A DNA stretch of 64,000 nucleotides from Sphingomonas gei (GCF_004792685.1 NZ_SRXT01000004.1:552625-616624); one strand, 5' to 3'. Positions 16,683 to 25,578 are shown, counted from the first letter of the stretch. Notes: generated from the sequence alone by a model not told the origin. Numbers and translations: made by a program.

Positions 16683-16698
16683 ACACAATGGGTAGTGT
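16683..16698. promoter_or_regulatory. NrdR-box-like palindrome ACACAATGGGTAGTGT
   Basis: The outer ACAC...GTGT halves match the 16-bp NrdR box pattern (ACAC-N8-GTGT with A/T-rich core). The core here has GGG, which departs from consensus. A second weak AT-rich match (around 16652-16667) lies 31 bp away, the usual tandem spacing, but its ends do not match. It is about 400 bp from the nrdA start. Tentative. Confidence 0.35.
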
Positions 16699-16873
16699 GT
16701 TCTGCCCTTTCCGTCGCGCAGCGGGGAGGAAAGAGGGGGTGCTGATCGTTCCCTCGCTGGCGCCCGGCGCATCGACAGTTTGCGACTGCGCGCAAGCGGC
16801 GGCACGATGGCGGTTTATCGGCGCTTGAGCCCGTCGCGTCAGCCACTTAGGCTGCGCGTTACGCGAAGGGGGA

Positions 16874-18478
16874 ATGCGGATGCGGACGGGACTGCTGGCA
16901 TTGGCGATGGTTCTTGCGGCGCCGGCGATGGCGCAGGAGGTCATGACACGCGGAAGGCCGTCCTCCGTCGCGTCCTTCCAGGAAAAGTCCATCGACGAGC
17001 AGCAAGCGATGATGGCCTCGGGCGAGCAAACCAGCGAGCAGATCACCGAGCTATATATCGAGCGGATCAGGATGCTCGACCAAAACGGCCCGACCTTGCG
17101 TTCGGTGATCGCGGTATCGCCCAACGCGATCGAGCAGGCGCGCGCCAGCGATGCGCGGCGCAAGGCGGGCAGGCTGCGCGGGCCGCTGGACGGCATCCCG
17201 GTGCTGATCAAGGACAATATCGACACCAAAGAGCTGCCGACCACCGCGGGCAGCCTTGCGCTGGCTGACAACCGGACCAATCGCGACGCGCCGATGGTGG
17301 CGCAGTTGCGGGCACAGGGCGCGGTGATCCTCGGCAAGACCAATCTCAGCGAATGGGCCAACATCCGCTCGAACCATTCGATGAGCGGATGGAGCGCGGT
17401 CGGCGGGCTGGTGAAGAACCCCTATGCGCTGGATCGCACTGCCTGCGGCTCGTCGAGCGGTTCGGGCGCGGCGGTGGCGGCGAGCCTCGCCGCGGTCGCA
17501 GTGGGGACCGAGACCGACGGTTCGGTGGTGTGCCCCGCGGCGATGACCGGGCTGGTCGGGCTCAAGCCGACATTGGGGCTGGTCAGCCGGACGCATGTCG
17601 TGCCGATCAGCCATAGCCAGGACACGCCGGGGCCGATGGCGCGCAGCGTCAAGGACGCAGCCATCCTGTTCTCGGCGATGGTCGGCAGCGATCCCAAGGA
17701 TGCGGCCACCAAGGGGGCAGACAAATACCGCCGCGACTATGCCGCCGGGCTTTCGGCGGACGCGCTAAAGGGGGTGCGGGTCGGCTATTGGAAGCCCGAG
17801 ATGGACGAGGTGCTCGCCGCGCGGTTCGACAAGGCGCTGGACGAATTGCGCGGCGCCGGGGCGATCCCGGTCGAAGTGAAGATGCCCGAATTGAAGGGGC
17901 TCGGCGATGCCGAGAGCGAAGTGCTCTACACCGAATTGAAGGACGATCTGGCGGCGTATCTGGCGAGCACGCCGGCGTCCGAGGTGCGGACGCTGGCCGA
18001 CGTCATTAAGTTCAACGAGGCCAACAAGGCGGCGGAGATGCCGTTCTTCGGGCAGGAGAGCTTCCTCAAGGCCGAGAAGACGCGCGGGACGAAGGATGCC
18101 GAATATCTCGGCGCGCGGGCGAAATCGGCGCGGCTGGCGGGGGTCGAGGGGATCGACGCGATGCTCAAGGCGGCGGACGCGCAGATCCTGGTGTCGCCGA
18201 CCTATGGCACGCCGTGGCTGAGCGACCCCGCGCATGGCGACCAGTTCAGCGGCCCCTCGGCGAGCGAGCTTCCCGCGGTGTCGGGCTATCCGCATCTCAC
18301 CGTGCCGATGGGGCTGGTCGAAGGACTGCCGGCAGGGCTGTCGTTTATCGGGACCGCGTATAGCGACGGGCTGCTGCTGAATGCGGGCTATGCCTATGAG
18401 CAGGCGACGCATGCGCGAGTGGCGCCGCGGTATCTGCCGAGCGTGCCGGCCGATCTGGGGCCGCGGAAAGTTCGATAA
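16874..18478 (+). CDS. Secreted amidase (amidase signature family)
   Basis: A 534-residue protein with a signal peptide (MRMRTGLLALAMVLAAPAMA, cleavage after AMA). The Ser-cisSer-Lys triad of the amidase signature family is present: Lys in GIPVLIKDNID (about 113), the cis-Ser in CGSSSGSGAA (about 195) and the nucleophile Ser in TETDGSVVCPA (about 217). It hydrolyses an amide bond in the periplasm or outside the cell; substrate unknown. The ATG at 16880 is an alternative start. Confidence 0.9.
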   Translation: MRMRTGLLALAMVLAAPAMAQEVMTRGRPSSVASFQEKSIDEQQAMMASGEQTSEQITELYIERIRMLDQNGPTLRSVIAVSPNAIEQARASDARRKAGRLRGPLDGIPVLIKDNIDTKELPTTAGSLALADNRTNRDAPMVAQLRAQGAVILGKTNLSEWANIRSNHSMSGWSAVGGLVKNPYALDRTACGSSSGSGAAVAASLAAVAVGTETDGSVVCPAAMTGLVGLKPTLGLVSRTHVVPISHSQDTPGPMARSVKDAAILFSAMVGSDPKDAATKGADKYRRDYAAGLSADALKGVRVGYWKPEMDEVLAARFDKALDELRGAGAIPVEVKMPELKGLGDAESEVLYTELKDDLAAYLASTPASEVRTLADVIKFNEANKAAEMPFFGQESFLKAEKTRGTKDAEYLGARAKSARLAGVEGIDAMLKAADAQILVSPTYGTPWLSDPAHGDQFSGPSASELPAVSGYPHLTVPMGLVEGLPAGLSFIGTAYSDGLLLNAGYAYEQATHARVAPRYLPSVPADLGPRKVR

Positions 18479-18487
18479 CGGAGTAGT

Positions 18488-18895
18488 TCAGTCGGCGGCC
18501 CGAAACCGCTTCGCCACCCGCATCTGCCAGAGCAGCAGCAGCGGCAGCTCGACCAGTTCGATGCCGAGCCCGATACGGTGGCCGAGCGACGGCATGCCGA
18601 TCGCGACCAGCGACAGCAGCCGGAACAAGCCGCCGATGAACACCATCAAGGCGAGCAGCCGGAGCCGCGGTCCCTTGCGCTCGACCGCAGGGATGCACGA
18701 TGCGAACAGCAGCAGCATGCCGAGGAACAGCCCCGACACGTAGCGGAAATGGCTGTCGAGATCGGTGGGGACGACCGGCGGATGGCCGAGGAAATGCGGG
18801 CCGCCGGTGACGCCGGCGATCGCGGCGCTGAGCGGCAGCAGCAGGGTTATCGCCATCACGCCCTGGAGCAGGCGCTTCTCGGCGAGTGGAGTCAC
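18488..18895 (-). CDS. DUF4345-type small membrane protein
   Basis: A 135-residue protein with four hydrophobic segments: VMAITLLLPLSAAIAGVTG, YVSGLFLGMLLLFASC, LALMVFIGGLFRLLSL and the last LVELPLLLLWQ. The arrangement with HFRYVSG fits the DUF4345 family. The start is a GTG at 18895 that overlaps the upstream stop (GTGA). Function unknown. Confidence 0.8.
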   Translation of the reverse strand: MTPLAEKRLLQGVMAITLLLPLSAAIAGVTGGPHFLGHPPVVPTDLDSHFRYVSGLFLGMLLLFASCIPAVERKGPRLRLLALMVFIGGLFRLLSLVAIGMPSLGHRIGLGIELVELPLLLLWQMRVAKRFRAAD

Positions 18896-19353
18896 TTGCT
18901 GTCGAGCTCGAGCAATTCCTGCCGGACATGGATCGCGCCGAGCGACATGCGGACTTCGATCAGGAAATAGATGAGCCCGGCCATCAGCAGCAGCATCGAG
19001 ACGACGAACGCCACCGCGACGATTGCCCCGACATGGAGCGCGAACAGCCGCGAGACGAACATCAAGGCGACGACGAGGCAGATGGCGAGCGCGCTCGACA
19101 CGCACAGGAAGATCGCCTGGTTGATCACCGAGATGCGCCGGTCGATCAGCCGCAGCTCCCAGACATGGCGGTCATGCTCGGGCCCGGTCGAGCGCGGGTG
19201 GATTTCCTCGAGATTGCGCGCCCGATCGACGATCCGCGCCAGGCGGCCGACCATCACGTTGAGGATCGCGCCGATGCCCGCGAGCAGGAACACCGGCGCG
19301 ATCGCGCTCTGGATCGTGTCGGAGACAGTCGAAAGATAGGGGCCTGACATCAT
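18892..19353 (-). CDS. DUF2721 family membrane protein
   Basis: A 153-residue protein with three predicted membrane segments. It begins MMSGPYLSTVSDTIQSAIAP, and the conserved VFLLAGIGAILNVMVGRLARIVDRAR is seen in DUF2721 proteins. The last helices include AVAFVVSMLLLMAGLIYFL. Coupled to the DUF4345 gene by a 4-bp overlap. Role unknown. Confidence 0.83.
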   Translation of the reverse strand: MMSGPYLSTVSDTIQSAIAPVFLLAGIGAILNVMVGRLARIVDRARNLEEIHPRSTGPEHDRHVWELRLIDRRISVINQAIFLCVSSALAICLVVALMFVSRLFALHVGAIVAVAFVVSMLLLMAGLIYFLIEVRMSLGAIHVRQELLELDSK

Positions 19354-19437
19354 CGGGTGTTTATGACGGGCTCGCGCGGGCGAGCGCAAGCGGGTTAATC
19401 TACCGGTTGGTAACCGGTCCGGGCGTAGGAAAGCGGG

Positions 19438-20538
19438 ATGACCAAGCCGATGCCGCTCGATGAATTCACGCGCCTGCCGCCCACGCTGACGGTCGATTGC
19501 GTCGACGGGCTGGCGGCGGGGATCGACCAGGTGGCGGCGCACGCCGCGCAATCGCGCCGTTTCCTGCGCTATGGCTGGTTCGCCGCGGCGCTGCAGGCCT
19601 ATGGCGGCGCGGCGCGGACCCTGACCGTCACCCGCGAAGGCGAACCCGCCGCGGCGCTGCCGATCGTGCGTACCGGGCCGGGCTGGCTCGGGCTGGCGAG
19701 CGTGCCCGGCTGTTATTGGCCGTTCCGCAGCTTTCCGGTGCGCTCCGACGCCGGAGTCGAGGTGGGGGAGGCGCTGCTCGCGCGGCTGGCGCGCGAAGCC
19801 AATGCGCTGCGGATCGGCCCGATCTATGACGGCGATCCGGCGCTCGAACTGCTCAAGGCCGCGGCGACCGCGAAGGGCTGGGCGGTGCTCGACCGCTTCG
19901 TCGCGGAGAGCTTCCTGCTCGATATCGCAGCGCTGCAGGCCGAGGGCACCTGGCCGCGTAACTCGACGCTGCGGAAGAACCGCTTCCACGAGAAGCATCT
20001 CGGCGAGCATGGCGCGCTCGACTGGCGCTTTGTCTCGGGTGGGGATTGGGATGCGGGTGCGTTCGACGCGCTGGCCGAGATCGAACGCAAGAGCTGGATC
20101 GCGGCGCGGACCGACGGTTCGGACGCCAAGTTCACTCGCGAAGGCCATGGCGGCTTCTGGCGCGCGGCTTCGGCCGATCCGGTGGTTGCCGGGATGATGT
20201 GGGCGGCGATGCTGCGCGTCGACGGCGCGCCCGCGGCCTTCTCGTTCGATCTCAACGCCGGCGCGCTCAAATATGCGATCGCCAACAGCTACGATCCCGC
20301 CTTCGCCAAGCATTCGCCGGGCAAACTGCTTTACTATCGCAACCTCGTCCGCGGGATCGAGGATGGTATCACCACCGTCGACTGGGGCGCGGGCGACAGC
20401 GGCTACAAGCGGGTGATCGGCGCCGAGCGCGGCCCGGCGATCCGCGACTGGCTGTTCGTGCGACCGGGGCTGCCGGCGCTGGCGGGGCGGATGCTCCGCG
20501 GGGTGTGGCGGCGCAGCGGGCGGGCGGAGCTCAACTAA
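19438..20538 (+). CDS. GNAT-type acetyltransferase (BioF2/CelD-like)
   Basis: A 366-residue protein with the C-terminal GNAT/BioF2-like domain. Evidence: WPRNSTLRKNRFHEKHL, typical of the loop before the second domain, then SFDLNAGALKYAIANSYDPAFAKHSPGKLLYY, which is the acyl-CoA site region, and TTVDWGAGDSGYK. Related CelD/BcsL-type proteins act in polysaccharide acylation or envelope modification. No signal peptide. Substrate unknown. Confidence 0.83.
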   Translation: MTKPMPLDEFTRLPPTLTVDCVDGLAAGIDQVAAHAAQSRRFLRYGWFAAALQAYGGAARTLTVTREGEPAAALPIVRTGPGWLGLASVPGCYWPFRSFPVRSDAGVEVGEALLARLAREANALRIGPIYDGDPALELLKAAATAKGWAVLDRFVAESFLLDIAALQAEGTWPRNSTLRKNRFHEKHLGEHGALDWRFVSGGDWDAGAFDALAEIERKSWIAARTDGSDAKFTREGHGGFWRAASADPVVAGMMWAAMLRVDGAPAAFSFDLNAGALKYAIANSYDPAFAKHSPGKLLYYRNLVRGIEDGITTVDWGAGDSGYKRVIGAERGPAIRDWLFVRPGLPALAGRMLRGVWRRSGRAELN

Positions 20539-20544
20539 ACATGC

Positions 20545-20624
20545 GTCACCCCGGCGAAAGCCGGGCCCCAGGGTAACAAGCGACGTCCCAAGTGGGTCTG
20601 GATCCCGGCTTTCGCCGGGATGAC
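20545..20624. repeat. REP pair (inverted, 21-bp arms)
   Basis: Arms GTCACCCCGGCGAAAGCCGGG (20545-20565) and its reverse complement with one mismatch (20604-20624). It lies between the convergent GNAT and acyl-CoA dehydrogenase genes, where it could act as a bidirectional transcription end. Confidence 0.88.
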
Positions 20625-20635
20625 GCTGGAGGGTC

Positions 20636-22312
20636 TCAGGCCGCGAACGCCTCGGCATCGATCGCGTAGAGCAGGTCCGCCTTCGCCATCGCGGCTGCCT
20701 TCAGCCCCATGGCCTCCGGCACGATCTGCTCGACATAGAAGCGCGCCGCTATGGCCTTCATCCTGAGGAACGCCGGATCGCCTTCCAAGCGTACCGCGAT
20801 GCGACCCTGCTGCTCCATCAGCCAGCCGCACACCGCGACCGAGAGCATCGTCAGGAAGGGATAGCTCGCCGCCAGCCGATCGTCGGTATCCGAGGCGAGC
20901 AGGTTGCGGCCGACTTCCTCGCAGGCGTCGATCAGCCGGGCGAGCTCGCCATCCTCGGCATCGCCGCGCATCTCGGCGAGCAGACTGAACAGCGTCCCGC
21001 CATTGTCCATGCCCAGCTTGCGGCCGACGAGATCGGCGGCCTGGATGCCGTTGGTGCCTTCGTAGATCGGGGTGATGCGAGCGTCGCGGAAATGCTGAGC
21101 GGCGCCGGTCTCTTCGATATAGCCCATTCCGCCATGGACCTGCACGCCGAGGCTGGCGACCTCGTTGCCGAGATCGGTGGCGTGCGCCTTGGCGAGCGGG
21201 GTGAGCAGTTCGACCCGCGCCTTGGCGGCGGCATCGCCGGCATGGCCGCGATCGAGCTGGCCGAAGGCGTAATAGACCAAAGCGCGCGCCGCCTGGGTCT
21301 GCGCCTTCATCCGCAGCAGCATGCGGCGGACATCGGGATGCTCGACGATCGCGGCGGGCGCGCCGGCGCGGACGCCCTGGATGCGATCGCGGGCATAGGT
21401 CACGGCGCGCTGGGTGGCGCGCTCGGCGACCTGGACACCCTGCAGCCCGACATTGAGCCGGGCGTTGTTCATCATCGTGAACATCGCGCGGATGCCGCCC
21501 ATCTCGCCGCCGATCAGCTCGCCGATGCAATCGTCGTGGTCGCCGAAGCTGAGCACGCAGGTCGGCGAGGCGTGGAGACCCATCTTGTGCTCGATCGAGA
21601 TGACGCGGACGTCGTTGAACGCGCCGTCGGGGCGGATCTTGGGGACGAGGAACAGCGATAGGCCCTTGGTGCCCGCAGGCGCGTCCGGTGTGCGCGCGAG
21701 GACGAGGTGGACGATGTTGTCGGCCATGTCGTGATCGCCGAACGAGATGAAGATCTTGGTGCCCTTGATCCGGAACGTCCCGTCGCCGACCGGATCGGCC
21801 CTGGACTTGAGCGCGCCGACGTCGGACCCCGCCTGCGGCTCGGTGAGGTTCATCGTGCCGGTAAATTCGCCGGTGGCGAGCCTGGGCAGATAGAGCGCCT
21901 GCTGCTCGGGCGTGCCGTGATGGACGAGCGCCTCGATCGCGCCCACCGTCAGGATCGGCGCGAGCGCGAAGCCCATATTGGCGGTGCCGAGCGTCTCGAG
22001 CACGGCGATCGACAGGCTGACCGGCAGGCCCTGGCCGCCGAACTCGGCCGGGGAGCCGATCGTGCCCCAGCCGCCCTCGACATAGGCCTTGTACGCCGCG
22101 GCGTAGCCCGGGGGCATCGTCACGCCTTCTTCGCTCCATTTGGGGCCATGGGTATCGCCGAGCCGGTCGAGCGGCGCCCATTCACCCGCGGCGAAAGCGC
22201 CGGCGCCTTCGAGCACTGCATCGGCCAATTCGCCGGCCTCCGCGCTGATCTCGGACAGGCGGACGATGTGATCGAGTACGAAGCGCTGCTCGGCAGTGGC
22301 GGGAGTGAACAT
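20636..22312 (-). CDS. Acyl-CoA dehydrogenase
   Basis: A 558-residue flavoprotein oxidising acyl-CoA thioesters at C2-C3. It has MNLTEPQAGSDVGAL (FAD/substrate loop), HKMGLHASPTC, HGGMGYIEETGAAQHFRDAR and the catalytic Glu in ITPIYEGTNGIQAADL. A C-terminal extra helical domain is typical of the larger DmdC/MMPA-CoA-type group in proteobacteria. The start at 22312 (MFTPATAEQRFVLDHIVRL) is 46 bp from the divergent threonylcarbamoyl-AMP synthase gene. Chain-length preference unknown. Confidence 0.92.
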   Translation of the reverse strand: MFTPATAEQRFVLDHIVRLSEISAEAGELADAVLEGAGAFAAGEWAPLDRLGDTHGPKWSEEGVTMPPGYAAAYKAYVEGGWGTIGSPAEFGGQGLPVSLSIAVLETLGTANMGFALAPILTVGAIEALVHHGTPEQQALYLPRLATGEFTGTMNLTEPQAGSDVGALKSRADPVGDGTFRIKGTKIFISFGDHDMADNIVHLVLARTPDAPAGTKGLSLFLVPKIRPDGAFNDVRVISIEHKMGLHASPTCVLSFGDHDDCIGELIGGEMGGIRAMFTMMNNARLNVGLQGVQVAERATQRAVTYARDRIQGVRAGAPAAIVEHPDVRRMLLRMKAQTQAARALVYYAFGQLDRGHAGDAAAKARVELLTPLAKAHATDLGNEVASLGVQVHGGMGYIEETGAAQHFRDARITPIYEGTNGIQAADLVGRKLGMDNGGTLFSLLAEMRGDAEDGELARLIDACEEVGRNLLASDTDDRLAASYPFLTMLSVAVCGWLMEQQGRIAVRLEGDPAFLRMKAIAARFYVEQIVPEAMGLKAAAMAKADLLYAIDAEAFAA

Positions 22313-22358
22313 CAGGCCTCTCTTGTCGTCTTGTTTGCCGCGCTATAGCGCCCGTCGG

Positions 22359-23330
22359 GTGAGCCCGACAAATCCCCGCATCTTACCCTACGGCGAGGCC
22401 GCAATTGCCGAAGCTGCTGCGCTGATTCGCGCCGGCGGGTGCGTCGCGGTGCCCACCGAGACGGTCTATGGGCTCGCCGCCGATGCGAGTGATTCGCGGG
22501 CGGTGGCGGGGATTTACGCGGCGAAGGGGCGGCCGAGTTTCAATCCGCTGATCGTGCATGTCCCCGATCTCGAGGCGGCGGAGATCGTGGCGGTGTTCGA
22601 CGATGCGGCGCGGGAGCTGGCGCGGCGGTTCTGGCCGGGGCCGCTGACCTTGGTGCTGCCGGTGCGGCGGGAGGCGGGGATTTCCTCGCTGGTGACGGCG
22701 GGGCTCGATACGATCGCGATCCGGGTGCCCGACCACCGGGCGATGCAGGCGTTGCTCGATGCGAGCGGAGTGCCGCTGGCGGCGCCTTCGGCCAATGCCA
22801 GCGGGGGGATTTCGCCGACGCGGGCCGAGCATGTCGCGAAGAGCCTGGCCGGGCGGATATCGCTGGTGATCGACGATGGGCCGACGAGCGCTGGGATCGA
22901 GTCGACGATCGTGATGGGACGGACGATCCTGCGGCCGGGGCCTTTGAGCCGGGCAGACTTGTTCCCCTGCGAAGGCAGGGGCCCAGAATCGCCAGGCGAC
23001 TCGCTTGCCAACCCTGGGCCCCTGCCTTCGCAGGGGAACAAGATTACCGCACCCGGCCAACTCGACAGTCACTACGCGCCGGGCAAGCCGCTGCGGCTGG
23101 GCGCGACGATGCGGCGCGCGGGCGAGTGGCTGATCGGGTTCGGCGCGGTGCCCGGGGACGATACGCTGTCCATCCGCGGCGACCTAGTCGAGGCGGCGGC
23201 GAATCTGTTCGATGCGCTGCACCGCGGGGATGCGTCGAAAGCGACGGCGATTGCCGTGGCGCCGGTGCCCGAGAGCGGGATCGGCGTGGCGATCAACGAT
23301 CGGCTGCGACGGGCGGCGTTTCCGCGCTAA
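22359..23330 (+). CDS. L-threonylcarbamoyladenylate synthase with in-frame REP insertion
   Basis: A 323-residue Sua5/YrdC-type enzyme, the first step of the t6A37 modification of tRNA. The YrdC domain has GCVAVPTETVYGLAADA, the nucleotide-site Lys/Arg in AAKGRPSFNPLIVHV, and APSANASGGISPT. The C-terminal Sua5 part has GQLDSHYAPGKPLRLG. Between them, residues about 200-228 are encoded by a perfect inverted repeat (22958-23042) and have low complexity. Start is GTG 22359; longer starts overlap the divergent gene. Confidence 0.92.
   Translation: MSPTNPRILPYGEAAIAEAAALIRAGGCVAVPTETVYGLAADASDSRAVAGIYAAKGRPSFNPLIVHVPDLEAAEIVAVFDDAARELARRFWPGPLTLVLPVRREAGISSLVTAGLDTIAIRVPDHRAMQALLDASGVPLAAPSANASGGISPTRAEHVAKSLAGRISLVIDDGPTSAGIESTIVMGRTILRPGPLSRADLFPCEGRGPESPGDSLANPGPLPSQGNKITAPGQLDSHYAPGKPLRLGATMRRAGEWLIGFGAVPGDDTLSIRGDLVEAAANLFDALHRGDASKATAIAVAPVPESGIGVAINDRLRRAAFPR
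22958..23042. repeat. REP pair with 29-bp perfect arms inside the Sua5-type gene
   Basis: Arms at 22958-22986 and 23014-23042 are exact reverse complements (GTTCCCCTGCGAAGGCAGGGGCC core) with a 27-bp spacer. The insertion keeps the reading frame and falls in the linker between the YrdC and Sua5 domains. Confidence 0.95.
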
Positions 23331-23405
23331 CTCCCCTCCCTGAGAGGGAGGGGTAGGGGGTGGGTGCGAGCCGAAGGCGAGCCCTCCGAGCTGCTCGAAG
23401 AAAAG

Positions 23406-23434
23406 AAAAGGCCGGGCATCGAGCCCGACCTTTT
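23406..23434. terminator. Bidirectional intrinsic terminator
   Basis: Stem AAAAGGCCGGGC (23406-23417), loop ATCGA, and GCCCGACCTTTT (23423-23434), one mismatch. T-runs flank both strands. It sits between the convergent tRNA-modification gene and msrA, among CCCTCCC-type REP hairpins (23331-23352 and 23451-23473). Confidence 0.85.
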
Positions 23435-23480
23435 CTGACCCACCCCTTGATCCCCTCCCTTGCAGGGAGGGGCGAAAAGG

Positions 23481-24026
23481 TCAGGCCGCTGCATTTTCCT
23501 TGAGCCGGTTGGCGAAGCTCTTGCGCAATTTGCGCAGCTTGGGCGGGATCACCGCCATGCAATAGGGGCTGCTCTGGCCTTCGCCCTGCCAATATTCCTG
23601 ATGGTAATCCTCGGCGGGATACCATTCGGACAGCGGCTCGATCGTAGTTACGATCGGCGCGGGCCAATCCGCCGCCGCGCGCGAAATCGCGGCCTTGGCT
23701 TCGGCTTCCTGTTCCGCGGAATGCGGGAAGATCGCCGAGCGATATTGCGTACCGACATCGTTGCCCTGGCGGTTGAGCTGGGTCGGGTCGTGCGTCGCGA
23801 GGAAGATGTCGAGCAAGTCGCCATAGCGGATCTGGTCGGTGTCGAAGGTGACCCGGATCGCCTCGGCATGGCCGGTGTCGCCGCCGCAGACCTGCTTGTA
23901 GTTCGGGTTGGCCACCTTGCCGCCGATATAGCCGCTCTCGACCTTGCTCACGCCGATCACGTCGTTGAACACCGCTTCGGTGCACCAGAAGCATCCGCCG
24001 GCGAGGGTTGCGATTTCCTGAGTCAT
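23481..24026 (-). CDS. msrA: Peptide-methionine (S)-S-oxide reductase
   Basis: A 181-residue MsrA starting MTQEIATLAGGCFWCTEAVF with catalytic Cys in GCFWC. GHAEAIRVTFD, QYRSAIFPHS and the YHQEYWQ segment are conserved. It repairs oxidised methionine using thioredoxin. AAGGAGATC lies just upstream of ATG 24026, which rules out the longer frame to 24098. Divergent from galE. Confidence 0.95.
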   Translation of the reverse strand: MTQEIATLAGGCFWCTEAVFNDVIGVSKVESGYIGGKVANPNYKQVCGGDTGHAEAIRVTFDTDQIRYGDLLDIFLATHDPTQLNRQGNDVGTQYRSAIFPHSAEQEAEAKAAISRAAADWPAPIVTTIEPLSEWYPAEDYHQEYWQGEGQSSPYCMAVIPPKLRKLRKSFANRLKENAAA

Positions 24027-24096
24027 TTTGATCTCCTTTGCTTCCAAATGTAGGGGCGGCGCGTCTATGCGCAATCGCGACCACGGGAGATGATGC

Positions 24097-25095
24097 ATGC
24101 GCGACGGTAGTGTGTTGGTGACGGGCGGGGCGGGCTATATCGGCAGCCATGCCGTTCTGGCGTTGCTCGATGCGGGCTGGAAGGTCGTGGTGGTCGACAA
24201 TCTCGTTACCGGGTTCGACTGGGCAGTCGACCAGCGCGCCAAACTGGTCGTCGCGAATATCGAGGACGAGGCGACCATCCGCGCGACGATGCGGGACGAG
24301 GGCGTGATCGCCGTGATGCACTTCGCCGGATCGGTGGTGGTGCCCGAGAGCGTGAGCGATCCGCTCAAATATTATCGCAACAACACCGTCGCCAGCCGTT
24401 CGCTGATCGAGAGCGCGGTGGCATCGGGGGTCAAGCATTTCATCTTCTCGTCGACCGCCGCGACCTATGGCATCCCCGAGCAGGTACCGGTGTCCGAGGA
24501 CAGCCCGAAGTCGCCGATCAATCCGTACGGCATGTCCAAGCTGATGACCGAGTTCATGCTGCGCGACGTCGCCGCGGTGCATCCGATCAACTACGCCGCC
24601 TTGCGCTATTTCAACGTCGCCGGCGCCGATCCGCAGGGCCGCAGCGGCCAGTCGACCGCAGGCGCCACGCATCTGATCAAGATCGCCGCCGAGGCGGCGA
24701 CGGGGAAGCGCGCCGCGGTGTCGGTGTTCGGCACCGACTTCGCCACCGAGGACGGCACCGGGGTGCGCGATTACATCCACGTCACCGATCTCGCCGCGGC
24801 GCATGTCGACGCGCTCGACTTGCTGATCGCGCGGCCCGAGGAGAGCCACACGATGAACGCCGGCTATGGCCGCGGGTTCTCGGTGCTCCAGGTGCTCGAC
24901 GCAGTCGACCGCGTGACCAACCGCACGATCGAGCGCAAGCTGGAGGGTCGCCGCGCGGGCGATCCCGATGCGCTGGTCGCGGACAACAGCAAGATATTGA
25001 GCACCTTGCCGTGGCGGCCGAAGCACGACGATCTTGAAGGGATCGTCAAGGATGCGCTGGCGTGGGAACGCAAGCTGGCCGAGCGCGAGGGCTGA
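24097..25095 (+). CDS. galE: UDP-glucose 4-epimerase
   Basis: A 332-residue SDR-family epimerase. The NAD-binding site is VTGGAGYIGSH. Catalytic residues are in SSTAATYG and PYGMSK (Tyr about 144, Lys about 148). HFAGSVVVPESV and RYFNVAGADPQG are typical of GalE. It interconverts UDP-glucose and UDP-galactose for envelope polysaccharides. Start ATG 24097 is 70 bp from the divergent msrA start. Confidence 0.93.
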   Translation: MRDGSVLVTGGAGYIGSHAVLALLDAGWKVVVVDNLVTGFDWAVDQRAKLVVANIEDEATIRATMRDEGVIAVMHFAGSVVVPESVSDPLKYYRNNTVASRSLIESAVASGVKHFIFSSTAATYGIPEQVPVSEDSPKSPINPYGMSKLMTEFMLRDVAAVHPINYAALRYFNVAGADPQGRSGQSTAGATHLIKIAAEAATGKRAAVSVFGTDFATEDGTGVRDYIHVTDLAAAHVDALDLLIARPEESHTMNAGYGRGFSVLQVLDAVDRVTNRTIERKLEGRRAGDPDALVADNSKILSTLPWRPKHDDLEGIVKDALAWERKLAEREG

Positions 25096-25170
25096 CGCGG
25101 ATCGGGGCGCGTGCTATATCGCGTGTGCCGTGAACATCGAACCGCGCCACCCGCTGCTTCCGCCCCCGGC

Positions 25171-25578
25171 ATGACCGAGGAGGAATGGGACGCTCTGCGC
25201 GACGCGCAGGCCGACGCGGACATCGTGGCGGGGCGATTGATTCCGCACGAGAAAGTGATGGAGTGGGTCGCTAAATGGGGCGCTCCCGATGACACGCCAA
25301 TTCCGCCTGAGTGGCAAGGGCGCCGCTACCTTAACTGTCACCCCGGCCTTGTGCCGGGGTCACTTGCCGCGGGAACTTCAGGCGTAAGTGGCGACCGGCT
25401 CCTCCGGAGCCCGAGCGATTCCAGTGCTGCTCGATGGACCCCGGCACAAGGCGGGGTGACGGATGATCAGGGCGTCCTCGCGAACAGCTTGAGCTCCACG
25501 CCCCACCACAGCAACGCCCAGCAGGCACCGAAGGCCCAGCCGGCGAGCACGTCGCTGGGCCAGTGGACGCCGAGATAG
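25171..25578 (+). CDS. Small antitoxin-like ORF with REP-derived 3' end, possibly broken
   Basis: The first 50 residues (MTEEEWDALRDAQADADIVA, then GRLIPHEKVMEWVAKWG) resemble short antitoxin-type proteins I know next to ParE-like toxins, but no toxin gene follows. From about 25337 the frame runs through a REP pair and into sequence antisense to the PAP2 gene, so that part is unlikely to be functional. A GTG at 25111 could also start it. It may be a remnant of a toxin-antitoxin pair cut by REP insertion. Confidence 0.4.
   Translation: MTEEEWDALRDAQADADIVAGRLIPHEKVMEWVAKWGAPDDTPIPPEWQGRRYLNCHPGLVPGSLAAGTSGVSGDRLLRSPSDSSAARWTPAQGGVTDDQGVLANSLSSTPHHSNAQQAPKAQPASTSLGQWTPR
25337..25460. repeat. 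REP pair
   Basis: Arms GTCACCCCGGCCTTGTGCCGG and GACCCCGGCACAAGGCGGGG-type inverted copies at 25337-25361 and 25437-25460, separated by 75 bp. It falls at the 3' end of the antitoxin-like frame and just before the convergent PAP2 gene. Confidence 0.88.

Larger units (their letters stand above)
16287..16873. other. Divergent promoter region between nrdA and amidase genes
   Basis: These 587 bases are lower in GC than the flanks and contain no supported gene. They hold the nrdA promoter region with two candidate operators (16435-16456 and 16683-16698), and the amidase promoter. Small frames inside have no ribosome sites and no recognisable product. Confidence 0.7.

Noticed and set aside
16287..16805. 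N-terminal extension of nrdA to 16805
   Set aside because: The extra 173 codons lack an ATP-cone or any known domain, have intergenic-like composition, and a ribosome site exists at 16286.
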